A stretch of DNA of 64,000 nucleotides from the NCBI GenBank assembly GCA_950295325.1, contig OX485805.1, positions 7,130,501 to 7,194,500 of the forward strand, given 5' to 3'. The position numbers and the translations under genes were made by a program. The notes beneath the pieces are model-generated. The model was not told the origin of the DNA and searched no databases. It worked only from the letters and a program-made list of their open reading frames with translations. Shown one piece after another: positions 1-10,098 of the stretch (the stretch's first letter is position 1; each line of letters starts with the position of its first letter). The stretch is from Polytrichum commune (lineage: Eukaryota > Streptophyta > Polytrichopsida > Polytrichales > Polytrichaceae).

Positions 1-1077
1 AATTGGCTGGTGTGATTAGCCCGGTACTATTGAAATGATCTTTAGTATCGACATTCTCATCCTTGACAATCTTTAATGGAAGATGACATATCAACATAAT
101 CATCCAAGGTCACAATTGCTTTTTCATCTCAATGCCAATTCCTACCATATATTCATGGCATGTTGCCTTGGGATTCACTTTCATAATGAATTGGTTGATA
201 GGGGGTTTTTTTCCTCAAGGGTGCATAAATCATTAGGTCCACTTTACATGAGGAGTTGAGGCCTTCAAAATTTGAAGCCAATTCACACGAAATATTAATG
301 CAGGCCAAGAAGGAAGGAAGCTTTGATGCAACCCCAAGGAAGCAAATTGGGTTTTCATTTTGGTCCAACCTATTTCTCTTCCCTTGGGTCGTGTAAGATT
401 TTGTCTTTAGTGTATTGGAACATAGTTTCATCTCATTAGAGCATGAATTTCAAGGAATAGCTTTGGCTTCATCATGTAAAGGCCTTGACTCCTCATGTGA
501 AGCGGTCCTTATACACTGTTGCATTCCCCTCCTTCAATGCGAAAGTTATGGGGGTCCCTTTAACAACCTCTATTGTTTTGCCCATCTTTGATGACAACCT
601 CATACTTGCATAGATCAATTAAACTTGTTATGGTCTGCCCATATCAATTGTCAACATCTTATGTTTGACAAGTTTGAGTAATCGTACAAGCCGAAACAAA
701 CCTTGAAGTAAGGCACGCGTAAAGCGACATGCTAAGGGTTTTTGCTAATTTTGTGTTCTTTGACATTTAGAAAGATTACAAGAAAGTTGATCTAGGTTGG
801 CAACTGGGTTAGAAACATGCTTGTTAAAATAAAATAAAATAAAATCCTTTGTGACCTTTATAAATTATCAAGTGCACTATGTATGTCATTGGGGCTTTTG
901 ACATCACATAAGGGAATACATTGATGGTGGATTGTTAGATAAAAACCATCACAAAATCAACCTCATATAATGTGAAAGTCTTTTATTAGATGAGGGATAT
1001 TGTTTGCCTTTTATTGAACACTTTTTACACCACCTTGTTAAACAAGTAAATCCTATACTAACCATTCTGATGAACCA
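1..1077. other. Intergenic DNA, no gene recognised
   Basis: AT-rich sequence without a coding segment I can support. The short open frames are interrupted and show no domain signature. The right edge is the target site of the LINE that follows: its final bases are one copy of that element's target-site duplication. Confidence 0.5.
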
Positions 1078-1092
1078 AACTTGATGATCTTC
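1078..1092. repeat. Left target-site duplication of LINE
   Basis: The 15 bases AACTTGATGATCTTC recur exactly at 2272-2286 directly after the poly(A) tail, so both junctions of the LINE are defined. Confidence 0.85.
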
Positions 1093-2273
1093 TCTAGATG
1101 CCTGAGGGAATGGGAACGTCCACAAGGGGAGCTTGAGGGGTTCTTCCACAAAGTTAAGACTATCCACACTAACCGGGGGCCTAAGAGAGAGGGGAAAAGG
1201 GAGGAAGTTATCTTCTTCTACGGCAAACTTGCCACCCTTGAGTGGGACCCGGATAGGTGGCGATGGATTGATGGGAGCCACTTCCTTGACTATACGACTA
1301 AGGATGGCCGTGACAACATCCTTAATAGGAACCAGGGCACCACGCGGGTGGCGGATAAATGGCAAGGTTACCTCCCAGGGAATTACAAGTTTTATTGGTC
1401 ACAAGTATGGGATCCAATGCGATCGGGTAAGGAAGCCGCATTCATTTGGTCCATTTGGCACAAGGCAGTGGCAGTTAATGAGTGGAGGGCACGCATTGCT
1501 CCGGTTTCTATCTCCAAGCAATGTGTGTTTTGCTTACCTAACACTAGCGAATCGGTTAAACATAAATTTTGGGATTGTATCCAAGCTAGACGGGCATGGA
1601 GATGGGCTACTTACATCATGCACGAAATGTGCGGGGTTAGGTCCGGTAACTATGACTGCTTCAACTGGAAGCAAGTGGTGTTCGGGGAAAGAATTCCCAA
1701 AAGATACGGGAAAGTGATTAAAATCTGGCACCTTCTTAGAGGCATTACTCTTTGGACCATTTGGATTGAACGGAATGACAAAGTGTTTAACCAGACACAA
1801 TGGCATGAATCCAAGGTCAAACAACAAATTTGGGATGCTTTGATCATCTACGCTAAGATGGCCTGGAAGAGGGTGTTGGAACATGTTAAGATTAGCAGCT
1901 TCTCCAAAGAGGCGTTGGTGCGTGGTTTCGACAAGACTTGGGGCGCGAGGGGAGTCCTTTGTCGACGTCATGATTTACACATGAACTGGAATTGGAAGAG
2001 ACAGCGTAGGTAGGGAGGGGACCCTTGTTTGGGTCCCGGGGGGTTTGGTGGGTAGGGGGTTGTCCTTGGTTGGTGGGGTGGGGGTTGTCCTTGGTTTGGG
2101 TGATCCGGGGGTTGTCCTTGGGTGGGGTCGGTGTTTTCTTTTCTCTTTTACGTGGCGGTGTTCACGCGTCCGAGGGGCCCGCCTCCCCTCTGTGAGGGCG
2201 CGTGTTTTTCTTTTGTGGTATCCATTTTGGCGCTGGCCGTTTGGCCTTCTGTCTCAAAAAAAAAAAAAAAAAA
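1093..2273 (+). mobile_element. 5'-truncated L1-like LINE insertion with zf-RVT ORF end and poly(A) tail
   Basis: The open frame at 1081-2013 ends in a reverse-transcriptase zinc-binding region (zf-RVT type): KEAAFIWSIWHKAVAVNEWR, then a CVFC motif, then a histidine (VKHKFWDC) about 13 residues on, then a W-rich tail (TLWTIWIERNDKVF). This is the usual C-terminus of plant L1-type LINE ORF2. The reverse-transcriptase and endonuclease parts are missing, so the copy is 5'-truncated. A roughly 240-bp GC-rich 3' untranslated region follows and ends in an uninterrupted A run (about 2256-2273). The insertion is bounded by identical copies of AACTTGATGATCTTC (about 1078-1092 and 2272-2286), the signature of target-primed reverse transcription. 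The frame is open to its end, so insertion is probably fairly recent. It is not an independent host gene. Confidence 0.88.
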
Positions 2274-2286
2274 CTTGATGATCTTC

Positions 2287-3026
2287 ATAGACTATTCTTA
2301 TATTCTTCTCATTACACAACCAAAATTATGATTGTCAACCCAAATAATGCCATTTTGTACCAATTGCCATATATAGTTAGTGGCTTTCAACTTTTGCTCC
2401 CTTTATGTGCCGTGATACTCATTTGGTGACAAATTGAAGGATGAAAAATAGACACCACTGTTAGGTGAGCAAGGTGCTTTAAGAACTGCTTACTTTAGAC
2501 CTGATAAAGGATGCTGAATCTACGTAACCCCCACTCAGTTGAATAATCTGATATAATTCTAATCCCTTCATCACATGTCCCCCAAGGTGTGGAGAGGGAT
2601 GGGGTCCTCTTTCCAACACTTCACTTAGGGCCACTTCACACATGAGCCAAGAGCCGTGACCTTGTAATGGTGAGGACCCTTGACTCTCATCCAAAGGTTG
2701 TACCATGGGTGTTGGGAAAGCCATTTTATGTAGGCACAGGCCCTCATGCATAGTGTGAAGTGAGAACCTCGCATATGATGAGGACCCCCACCTTCATTGC
2801 CTAGAACCAACACAACATAGTTGGGTACTAAACCCAAACTACATCAAAGCCCAAGTAGTAATGGTACGCAAAGCCACACGGCTACCTCCATGATCCCACC
2901 ATGTTCGCTTACAAAACCATCACCTTGCATCCTGGGAACCGACCCCCTTGCATCCCGGGAAATGGCCATGTTGTGCTTTGTGGGCCTACCTCCTTGGCGT
3001 TGTGAATAGAATGGCTAGAATTGGCA
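2287..3026. other. Intergenic DNA between LINE and hAT element
   Basis: No gene recognised. The short frames on both strands are low complexity or lack any motif. The last part is the host sequence into which the hAT element at 3035 inserted. Confidence 0.4.
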
Positions 3027-3034
3027 TTGGCAAG

Positions 3035-4745
3035 CAGTGTATATGTTTGACAAAGTTTTTGCAAGTTTTTCTCTTTTGACACGCAAAAACTTGCACACAA
3101 AAAAAATGCACGTCAATTGACACGCACAATCTAGAAATTGACACGTACTGTGACTTGTGAAGAAAAAAACCACGCGTCAATTGACACTAGAAATTGAAAT
3201 GACACATATTACTTGAGTACTATAAAGTGCAGCTCAAGTATCCGGAAAACATAACCCATAACAGTAGGAGAACTTCCTACACTCACTCACATACTTAAGT
3301 TCAACTTTGCTCTTGCAATTTCCTTTGTAACTGGGAGCTACGACGGTGATTGGAGAGCGAGACTAACTAGGAACATGGCGAGGCAAATGTTTGTATCACC
3401 ATGGTGCTTGCACATCCTCCACTCCATCTGAGTTTTTTCTTGCTTCCAACCAATGTGAGTTTTTCTTGCTTTCAACCAAAGTTGTTTTGAGCAATTCCCT
3501 TTGAATCGCAAAGCTCCCTTGTTGAAAGCATCTAAATCCCTTTGAGCTTTCTTGGAGCTGGAGAGGCTTCTTATTGCAAAAATGACGCAGAAGTGGCACG
3601 AAGATCAATGCCTGCTTTCGGTTAGGATTGATTGTAGCGCACTTTGTTCCAGAGTGAATTGTTCTGTTGGGATAATTAACTTGTAATTATGAAGTTGTGA
3701 TTGTGTGGTTGCTTTCCACTTCCCCTGCCTCTCTGGAAACACCTGGAACCAATTAATTCCCAACGATAATCAGTATTCCTTCTTGTAACAACCTTTTGTT
3801 GGCTAGCGCACTAGAAGCGTTTCTATATTTCACAATTCCAGTTCAGAGACCTAGATCAGACCTCACCAATTGAACAACTTTTTACCACTAAAGGATATAA
3901 TATGCTTCAAGAGGATATCGGTTGATATTGATTGTTCAGCAGATAGGTAGATAGATAAATAGATACATTCAACTAGAATCAAGCAAAGGGAGGAGCATAC
4001 GTAATTGTGAGCCTAAAAGCCTCCACTTTGAAGTGCAAGAGAGTCACCCATGTTGATCACCTTTGAGAGTTTATGTCCGTAATTATCCAAGCGATGATAG
4101 TGACCAAATCACAAATACCGAATTGTGGCTCGAAAGGATATTGTTGAAGTTTCAATACACTGAAGAAGAGAGTGACATGTGTAAGGGAGAACTCTTGGAA
4201 TTTACGGAAACACTTCAACATGAGTGTGAGAACAAAACGATATTTGAGGCTTGGCGCATATGTGGTAGCAATTTGGAATGGCACACAAATTGGCCTAAAC
4301 TTATGCAACTTTGACAAAAAAAAATTGTGCTCATTCCATCAAGTATAGCTATTTGTGAGAGAGGGTTTTCCAAACAAAATGCAATCAAAAGCCACTTGCG
4401 CAATAGGTTGAACTTGAAGACCCTTGATGCCCTTATGCGGGTTTCTCTTTGTGGGCTAGAAGTGGATGCAATGGATTGGGCTACCATCTTCAACATTTGG
4501 AGAAACATGCGAGACTGAAGGATACTTATGCTCGATTGATAGTTTTTTTTTTGTTACAAATCAAGTTTGTTTTTTATTATTCAAAATATTAGTTTTCTAA
4601 AATATTGTGTAAGCCAAAAATTGAGGTGACATTTTGGAATAAAATGTAGATGTCAATTGACATTCGTTTTTGTTTTTGAAAACGTCACGTGACACTTTGG
4701 ATTTGAGGTTGAACGTCACATGAAATTTGTCAAACATACACACTG
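3035..4745 (+). mobile_element. Degenerate hAT DNA transposon with TIRs and 8-bp target duplication
   Basis: Terminal inverted repeats are visible: CAGTGTATATGTTTGACAAA at 3035 and the reverse complement of CAGTGTGTATGTTTGACAAA at 4745. The 8-bp TTGGCAAG is repeated directly outside both ends (3027-3034 and 4746-4753). Eight-bp duplications and CAGTG-type termini are characteristic of hAT elements. Inside, 4063-4518 encodes a hAT C-terminal dimerisation region. The N-terminal part of the transposase, including its DNA-binding and DDE regions, is not seen, so this is an internally deleted, non-autonomous copy. The 1.0 kb left of the transposase remnant holds no other recognisable gene. Confidence 0.88.
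4063..4518 (+). pseudogene. hAT transposase C-terminal (dimerisation) remnant
   Basis: The translated segment contains SSIAICERGFSKQNAIKSHL followed by NRLNLKTLDALMRVSL. This matches the C-terminal dimerisation block of hAT/ZNF862-like transposases, whose typical form is S-x-x-CERGFS-x-x-N-x-IK-x-xLR. The frame is cut by an in-frame TGA between KLMQL and QKKIVL (about 4312), at a place where family members have a tryptophan, so a TGG-to-TGA change is likely. Only about 150 residues of an expected 600-800 remain. It lies inside the TIR-bounded element 3035-4745 and is read in one orientation with it. It is non-functional as a transposase. Confidence 0.82.
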
Positions 4746-5362
4746 TTGGCAAGCCACCCTAATCCCACTTTCAACCAACCTGAGATTGAGTGGAGCCCGT
4801 TACCTACCCTACGTGGAGGTAGTGGAGGCCACTATAAAGTGGCACCACTAATGACACCTAAAACCATCACTCCGTGGGCCCAGACTCCTACACCACCAGG
4901 TATGGTTCAAGGTCGTACAGTGTTGGCAATTGGGAGACGTTTATAGGTGTTGGTTTTGAATGGGGTGTTGGTTTTAGCACCCTCTCTACCTTAAGATGTA
5001 CGAGGAACCTGCAGTTGCTCCATTTGCTTCCCCTTATCCTTTCTGGTATGGATTTCTAAATTAGTATAGAGTGACTCTTGTCACTTCGACATGAAACTCG
5101 ATCAGTCTCGAGTTTAAAGTAGGTTAAGGGCATAGAAGCCAAGTCTTCACATTTTGTGTTAGCTCCAAAAGAAACTGCAGAAGAGTAGCTTGACATCTCT
5201 CATAGTTGAGACATAAATGTCTGGCAAAGTCACTTCTACCTTATTAGGGCAAGCAGCAAAGACTTTCAGTGAGTTGTCCATATCTTCGTCCTGACAAATG
5301 GTTCTTAAGCCTTCAAGCAATTCTTTATGAATATTCCTCTCTGAACACCTCAGGCGAGGTTA

Positions 5363-5807
5363 GGGGCGGTTTACACTATGGACCATGAAGTCGTCCCAAG
5401 GCCGTCTAGGCGATGTGATTGGACGTTGAAGTCGTCCCGGGACGACTTGGGTTTACACCAAGGAAAAAATGGCAGAGTGACCACGGAGGTTGAGGTCCAC
5501 AAAATATTATTTTTTAAGCCTACTCTATCCACTGCCATGGTCCAACGGGTTTTCCGTTGGGACAAGCAAAAGAGGTGGTCCGGGAAAAAGAGCAAGGGCC
5601 CATGTCAGAAAAATGCCGTTTTAAGCCTTTTTGGTGCATGGTCATTCTTCATGGTCCACATTCGGTTTACACCTAGTGAAGGGCCCATGAACCATGAAAA
5701 CTAATATTTTAGTAACTCGGACCATGGAAGTTGTCCCATGAAGTTGTCCCACGCAAAATAGGCCTCTTACGTGGGACGACTTCATGGTCCATAGTGTAAA
5801 CCGCCCC
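5363..5807. mobile_element. PIF/Harbinger-like MITE (445 bp)
   Basis: The ends are long, nearly perfect inverted repeats: GGGGCGGTTTACACTATGGA at 5363, with CCATGAAGTCGTCCCA continuing, and its reverse complement ending at 5807. TTA flanks both sides (5360-5362 and 5808-5810). A 3-bp TTA duplication with G-rich termini is the PIF/Harbinger hallmark. No transposase is encoded, since the internal frames are compositionally trivial. Part of the interior (around 5634-5690) is related in reverse orientation to the element at 16467-17588. Confidence 0.85.
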
Positions 5808-5819
5808 TTAAGCTAACCT

Positions 5820-7560
5820 TCTCCCACCTTCAAACCGACCTCATCAAACATTTATTTTTAAACATCTTTTTATGAACATTTGTCCCGAGATTAGTCTAGC
5901 CTCCTTCGACCTTCAAACCAACCACATCAAATATTTGTTTCCAAACATAGGCTCACAAGCTTCATCATGTTCGATAAATGAACACATTGGAGTTATCCGT
6001 AAAGTAAGCTGGTGTTTTGACAGATTTTGAGTGCACTATTCACACAAACCCATGGAAACGCAAAGTAAGGCTCTTGAATTCCGGGGCATAATACACAAGG
6101 CCATGGTTTAGGGTCAGAGCTGGTCTGCTTGTTTTTGGTCAGCCACGCCTTCATCCTTGATCCCCCACAAAGATGAGAGAGAGCCACTTGTTTTTTCCTT
6201 TCCTTTGCTTTGCATCGCCACCTTCCCCCCTTCCCCTGTCCACCATCACCCCACCATCGCCATCGCCATCATGCGCGTCTTGTTTGCACCCCTAACAGAA
6301 TTAGCGAAACAGGAGAGGGCCCTCTGACAAAGCGACGCTAAATTCCCGGGGCGCGCTCGCAACACAAGAGCAATTTTTTTTTCCACCATTTCCGGTCCCT
6401 CAAAAGATTTGTGCCTGTGTTTTTTTATAGCTACAGACACCTGCTCCACTTTTAGGGCCTGTCACACAATTTTCTCAAATCCAGGCCCAAAACCCTCTCT
6501 TCAACTCACATTACGGATAACTCTATTGTGTCCATCATTTATTTGGAACATGTGAGTTTCCATGTAAATGGTACTAAATTAACTTAATCGAAACTCTAAA
6601 ATGAAATCCCACTCGAAAGATAAAGCATGAGCAACTACAAAAGAGGAGATGAGGGTTACAAGAGAGATCAATGTATTCTTTTTATCTATGGTGCTTGCTC
6701 TCCAACCTCCTCTCCATAGCTCACGGTTGGGTGATTTGTGCTGCTAAGGCTCCTCTACAGTCCTAGATTGTTACAAATATGTTAGAGTATTTACACTAGG
6801 TTTTTGCAATTTTCTTTGAAAAGATGACTCTTTAGTATCTATTGTTATTTATGACCAAAATCTTACTTTCTCGCATATTAAGCTAATATGGATAACTGAG
6901 TAGATCTACTAGGGAATAACTGACGTTCCACTAGAAACCATAGTGTGACAAAGGTAGGGTCCCATTGATGTTTCAAAGTTAAAAGTATGAATCATTAGAA
7001 GAATTTAGGGTACTCATATTTCTATTTAGAACATGTATATCATGTATATCATGTATATTTCAAATTTTTATATTAAATATGCAAAATAACCCATGAATAT
7101 GCGCATTATTTCATAGTCCCCTTAAAACTACCCCTTTGTCTCATGTGCTATGTCTGTAACTCTAGAAGGGATTTACCCCCATGTAAATCTAGTACGATTT
7201 ACATGGATACTCACGTGTTCCAAATACATAATGGACACAATATGCTCATTCATCATGTTGCTTGTGAGCCTATGTTCAAAAAGAATTGTTTGATGAGATC
7301 CGTTTGAAGGTGCAAGGAGGCTAGGGTAATCTCGTGAGAGATGTTCACGAAGAGATGTATAAAAATAATTGTTTGATGAAGTCCATTTGAAGGGCAGAGA
7401 TGGCTAGCCTATCAACCTTGCAAGAGATGTCCATAGAGAGATGTTTTAAAAATAAAAGTTTGTCGAGGTCGGTTTGGAGGTCGGAGAAGGCGAGGCTCAC
7501 CTCGAAAGATGTTCAAGAGAGATATTTAGATTGTCTAAGTGTTCAATGAGGCCACTTTAA
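5820..7560. repeat. Inverted-repeat complex with nested TIR element and degenerate 85-bp tandem units
   Basis: The segment 5820-5985 reads in reverse complement like 7228-7500 (shared words include TTGTGAGCCTATGTT, TTTGATGAGATC and TTTGAAGGT). Between them, 5990-6002 and 6511-6523 form an exact 13-bp inverted pair (GAGTTATCCGTAA), extended imperfectly outward for about 30 bp, so an element with terminal inverted repeats is nested here. The right arm contains about three degenerate copies of an 85-bp unit (7265-7520, each with AGAGATGTT). No coding capacity is recognised. The element class is unknown. Confidence 0.6.
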
Positions 7561-9028
7561 AGGTCCACCTATATTTTGGTCCAAAAGTGGGCACCTATGT
7601 GCTTCAGAAATACTATAAATCTTAAGACTAAGAATCAAAACGCACTCCAATGGTCGAGGGAGATAAATAGTCAGCAATCAACATTGTTTGCTTGGGGGAG
7701 AGGGAAAACTAACCACTTTAGATAGCAATTTTTTTGTTGAGACTTTTATCATCTAATCCCATCTAAATCACTTGATGTCAAAATTTAATTAGCCTCAAGT
7801 GCTCAAGTGTCTCTTATATGCACAATTACCTTAAGTGCTATGATGAGCTTATTAATTGGATGAAATTGCCCTATCTTGTTGTAATTATGTCAATAATTTT
7901 TTTTTGCCAACCTTGCCATTGAGATCTCAATGTAGAGGTTCTACTTGTCATGCTTTTTATATATAGCATATTTGGATTACGATCTACAAAGATTGGAGAA
8001 TCCATGTGTGTGTATTTAACTTCCATTAAATAGACTTCTAATCTTCATACTTGGGTGCATTTGATACACACAATATTTGACAAGTTAAATTTAGTGATTG
8101 TTGGGGAAAATTTGTTGTCAACAACTAGCACCGCCAATAAGAACTAAAAAAAAAAAAAAAACTAATATAATCTTCCAAGCCTGCTCCCTCGACTTAGAAT
8201 GAAACACACAACAACTTCTTGTTACCTTCGGTTTTAACATTTCTACCCTTCTCTATAGACACATATGTAGAAAAAGAAAATACATGTTGTTAATAATTCC
8301 CCTCAAATTTGCTCATTCCTCTTGAAGACTACATGCTTCTCCATGGAGCATCAAGCGATTGTCCAACGCATACCACAATTAGGAGCAACCCAAGAGATTT
8401 CACTATGACACTTGCTTACAATAAAGTACATAGGCCTTAGAACATGGTCATTCTTCTCAATCAAACACCTATGACATCTGAACGGTATATGGCAAGGTTT
8501 GTGTTAAGAATCAACACCAATAAGACATGTGTTATAATGAGATTGGACTATGTGCGCAAAATACAACCACCATTCTAGGTCCAATAGTTAATACAATAGG
8601 AGGGTCTATGTTAATATAATAGTTAATACAAATGAAGAGAAAGACACTTTTCACTTTGACCTCTTATACCTTTCACATCTCAATTCCATTTCCAAACGTG
8701 ACTACATGACAACCGGGTGAGGCATTTCCCAATCCGATCCAACAACCAAATTTGTTTGTGAAGTTGGAAGTCCCCACAACAAGGCCACATGTCTTACTTG
8801 AACATGAATCCAGACAAGACTTCCACATCTAAGCAGGAACCATCTAGCTTGGAAGAAAGCAAAGATTCCAACGGGCCTAACATAGCTCTACCAAAGGCTA
8901 ACCAATTTATTTTGAAGCTCTACACCCTGAGCAATCGCTCCTGAGTAGGTGTACTCGACAAATTGTTGAATATAAACGAAACTCCCAAGAAATAGTTTGT
9001 GAAGGGCTGATCCATGTCCATATGCAAT
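6524..9028. other. Intergenic region, no gene recognised
   Basis: AT-rich DNA with no supported coding sequence. It includes the right arm of the inverted-repeat complex and, at about 8455-8670, a diverged copy of dispersed repeat family R1 (see the entry at 15865). Confidence 0.5.
8455..8670 (+). repeat. Dispersed repeat family R1, copy 1 (diverged)
   Basis: Shares ordered words with the other R1 copies: AGACATGTGTT, GAGATTGGACTA, ATTCTAGGTCCAATAGT and a final CACTTTGA block. No terminal repeats or coding potential were identified, so it could be a solo fragment of a larger retroelement or a MITE. Confidence 0.55.
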
Positions 9029-9376
9029 TCATTTGGCCCAAAATTTCCAAGCTCCAAATCTCTTTGGACCTGTTTGGTTAGGATTTGCAGTCATCGACAA
9101 AGAACCGCGGGCCACTTTGTCGACAATATATGTGCCATTCGCATCCTCCTTGATAGTGATTGACTGGTTATCTGCACACTCATCTGAGTTGATGATGAGG
9201 AGATTCCCATTGCGGTCCATCCCCATGTAATATTCTTGGTAAGTTGCGTTCGTATCAATGTGCACGGTGTACTCATTGTCTTTCTCCACCACTGTCAAGT
9301 CGGTGAATACAAGGTTGTTGCCCACCTTCAACTTCAAGTCTTTCGTGGTTTTGTTGATGATCTTTGTTGAACTCAT
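9029..9376 (-). CDS. Small conserved-looking plant protein, 115 aa (DUF7748-like?)
   Basis: A single open frame starts at ATG 9376 (MSSTKIINKTTKDLKLKV) and ends at 9029, giving 115 residues. It has no signal peptide and no membrane segment. It is rich in beta-strand-like alternating residues, with the blocks GNNLVFTDLTVVEKDNEYTV, HIDTNATYQEYYMG and INSDECADNQSITIKE. From memory it resembles a family of short plant proteins in seedless plants (possibly DUF7748). I am not sure of the name, and no biochemical function is known to me. The frame extends upstream only to a GTG, and an acceptor-like TTTTCTGTAG lies just before the 5' leader at about 9406, so a non-coding upstream exon is possible. 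It is the intact gene nearest to membrane gene A, with no evident functional link. Confidence 0.65.
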   Translation of the reverse strand: MSSTKIINKTTKDLKLKVGNNLVFTDLTVVEKDNEYTVHIDTNATYQEYYMGMDRNGNLLIINSDECADNQSITIKEDANGTYIVDKVARGSLSMTANPNQTGPKRFGAWKFWAK

Positions 9377-10098
9377 GGTTCTAGGTGGCTCAAAATCGCA
9401 AAGAATGCTACAGAAAACCACACCGAAACTTGAGTTGGTCAGTGCTGAGAAGTAACAAACATGTAGGGCTTGATGTAGATGGACAATTCTTCCAGGTTGA
9501 AATCAATAAGGTCCACATGCAAGGCGTCACTGATTTCAACTTTACACTTGAGCTTGAGGGCTTGAGGGCCTGACTACCAAGGTTCACCTTAAAGAGGTGG
9601 GTCTCACACAAAACCAGGTGACCATGACAACTTCAAAATCTCACAACCTTTGAATTATTATAACTTTTATATCGTGTAGAAGGGCCCACATGCATAGAAT
9701 GGTAATGAAATTGCATCCGATTTCTTTATACTACACTTGAAAGCCCATGACCACACAAATCTTTAATTTCCATGGACGTACAACCTTCATATAAGTTTGA
9801 CTTTTCACAACTTAGCTTAACTATTGGCCAAGGGTATAGGGTATAGGGTGACTGTGACCATGAAGTTTTGATTATGCTAACTAGCCATAGTTACACAGAG
9901 TGGCCCTTTGGTTTAGGGGAGAAGAACTCAAGGAATTGTGGCAGATTGAAGGTTGGTGATGCTTAAACTACTAATACTATTTATTATCAAGTCTAATTCA
10001 TGGTCCAAGAAATTACTTGTAAATATGAAGAGGAAGATTGTACCAAATAATAGCAAAGTCTTGTGTTGGAATATTATGCAAAGAGGTTTTGTAACCCT

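Noticed and set aside
6246-6449. Short minus-strand frame with trinucleotide-like start
   Set aside because: Made largely from a CATCGC-type simple sequence inside an inverted-repeat element.
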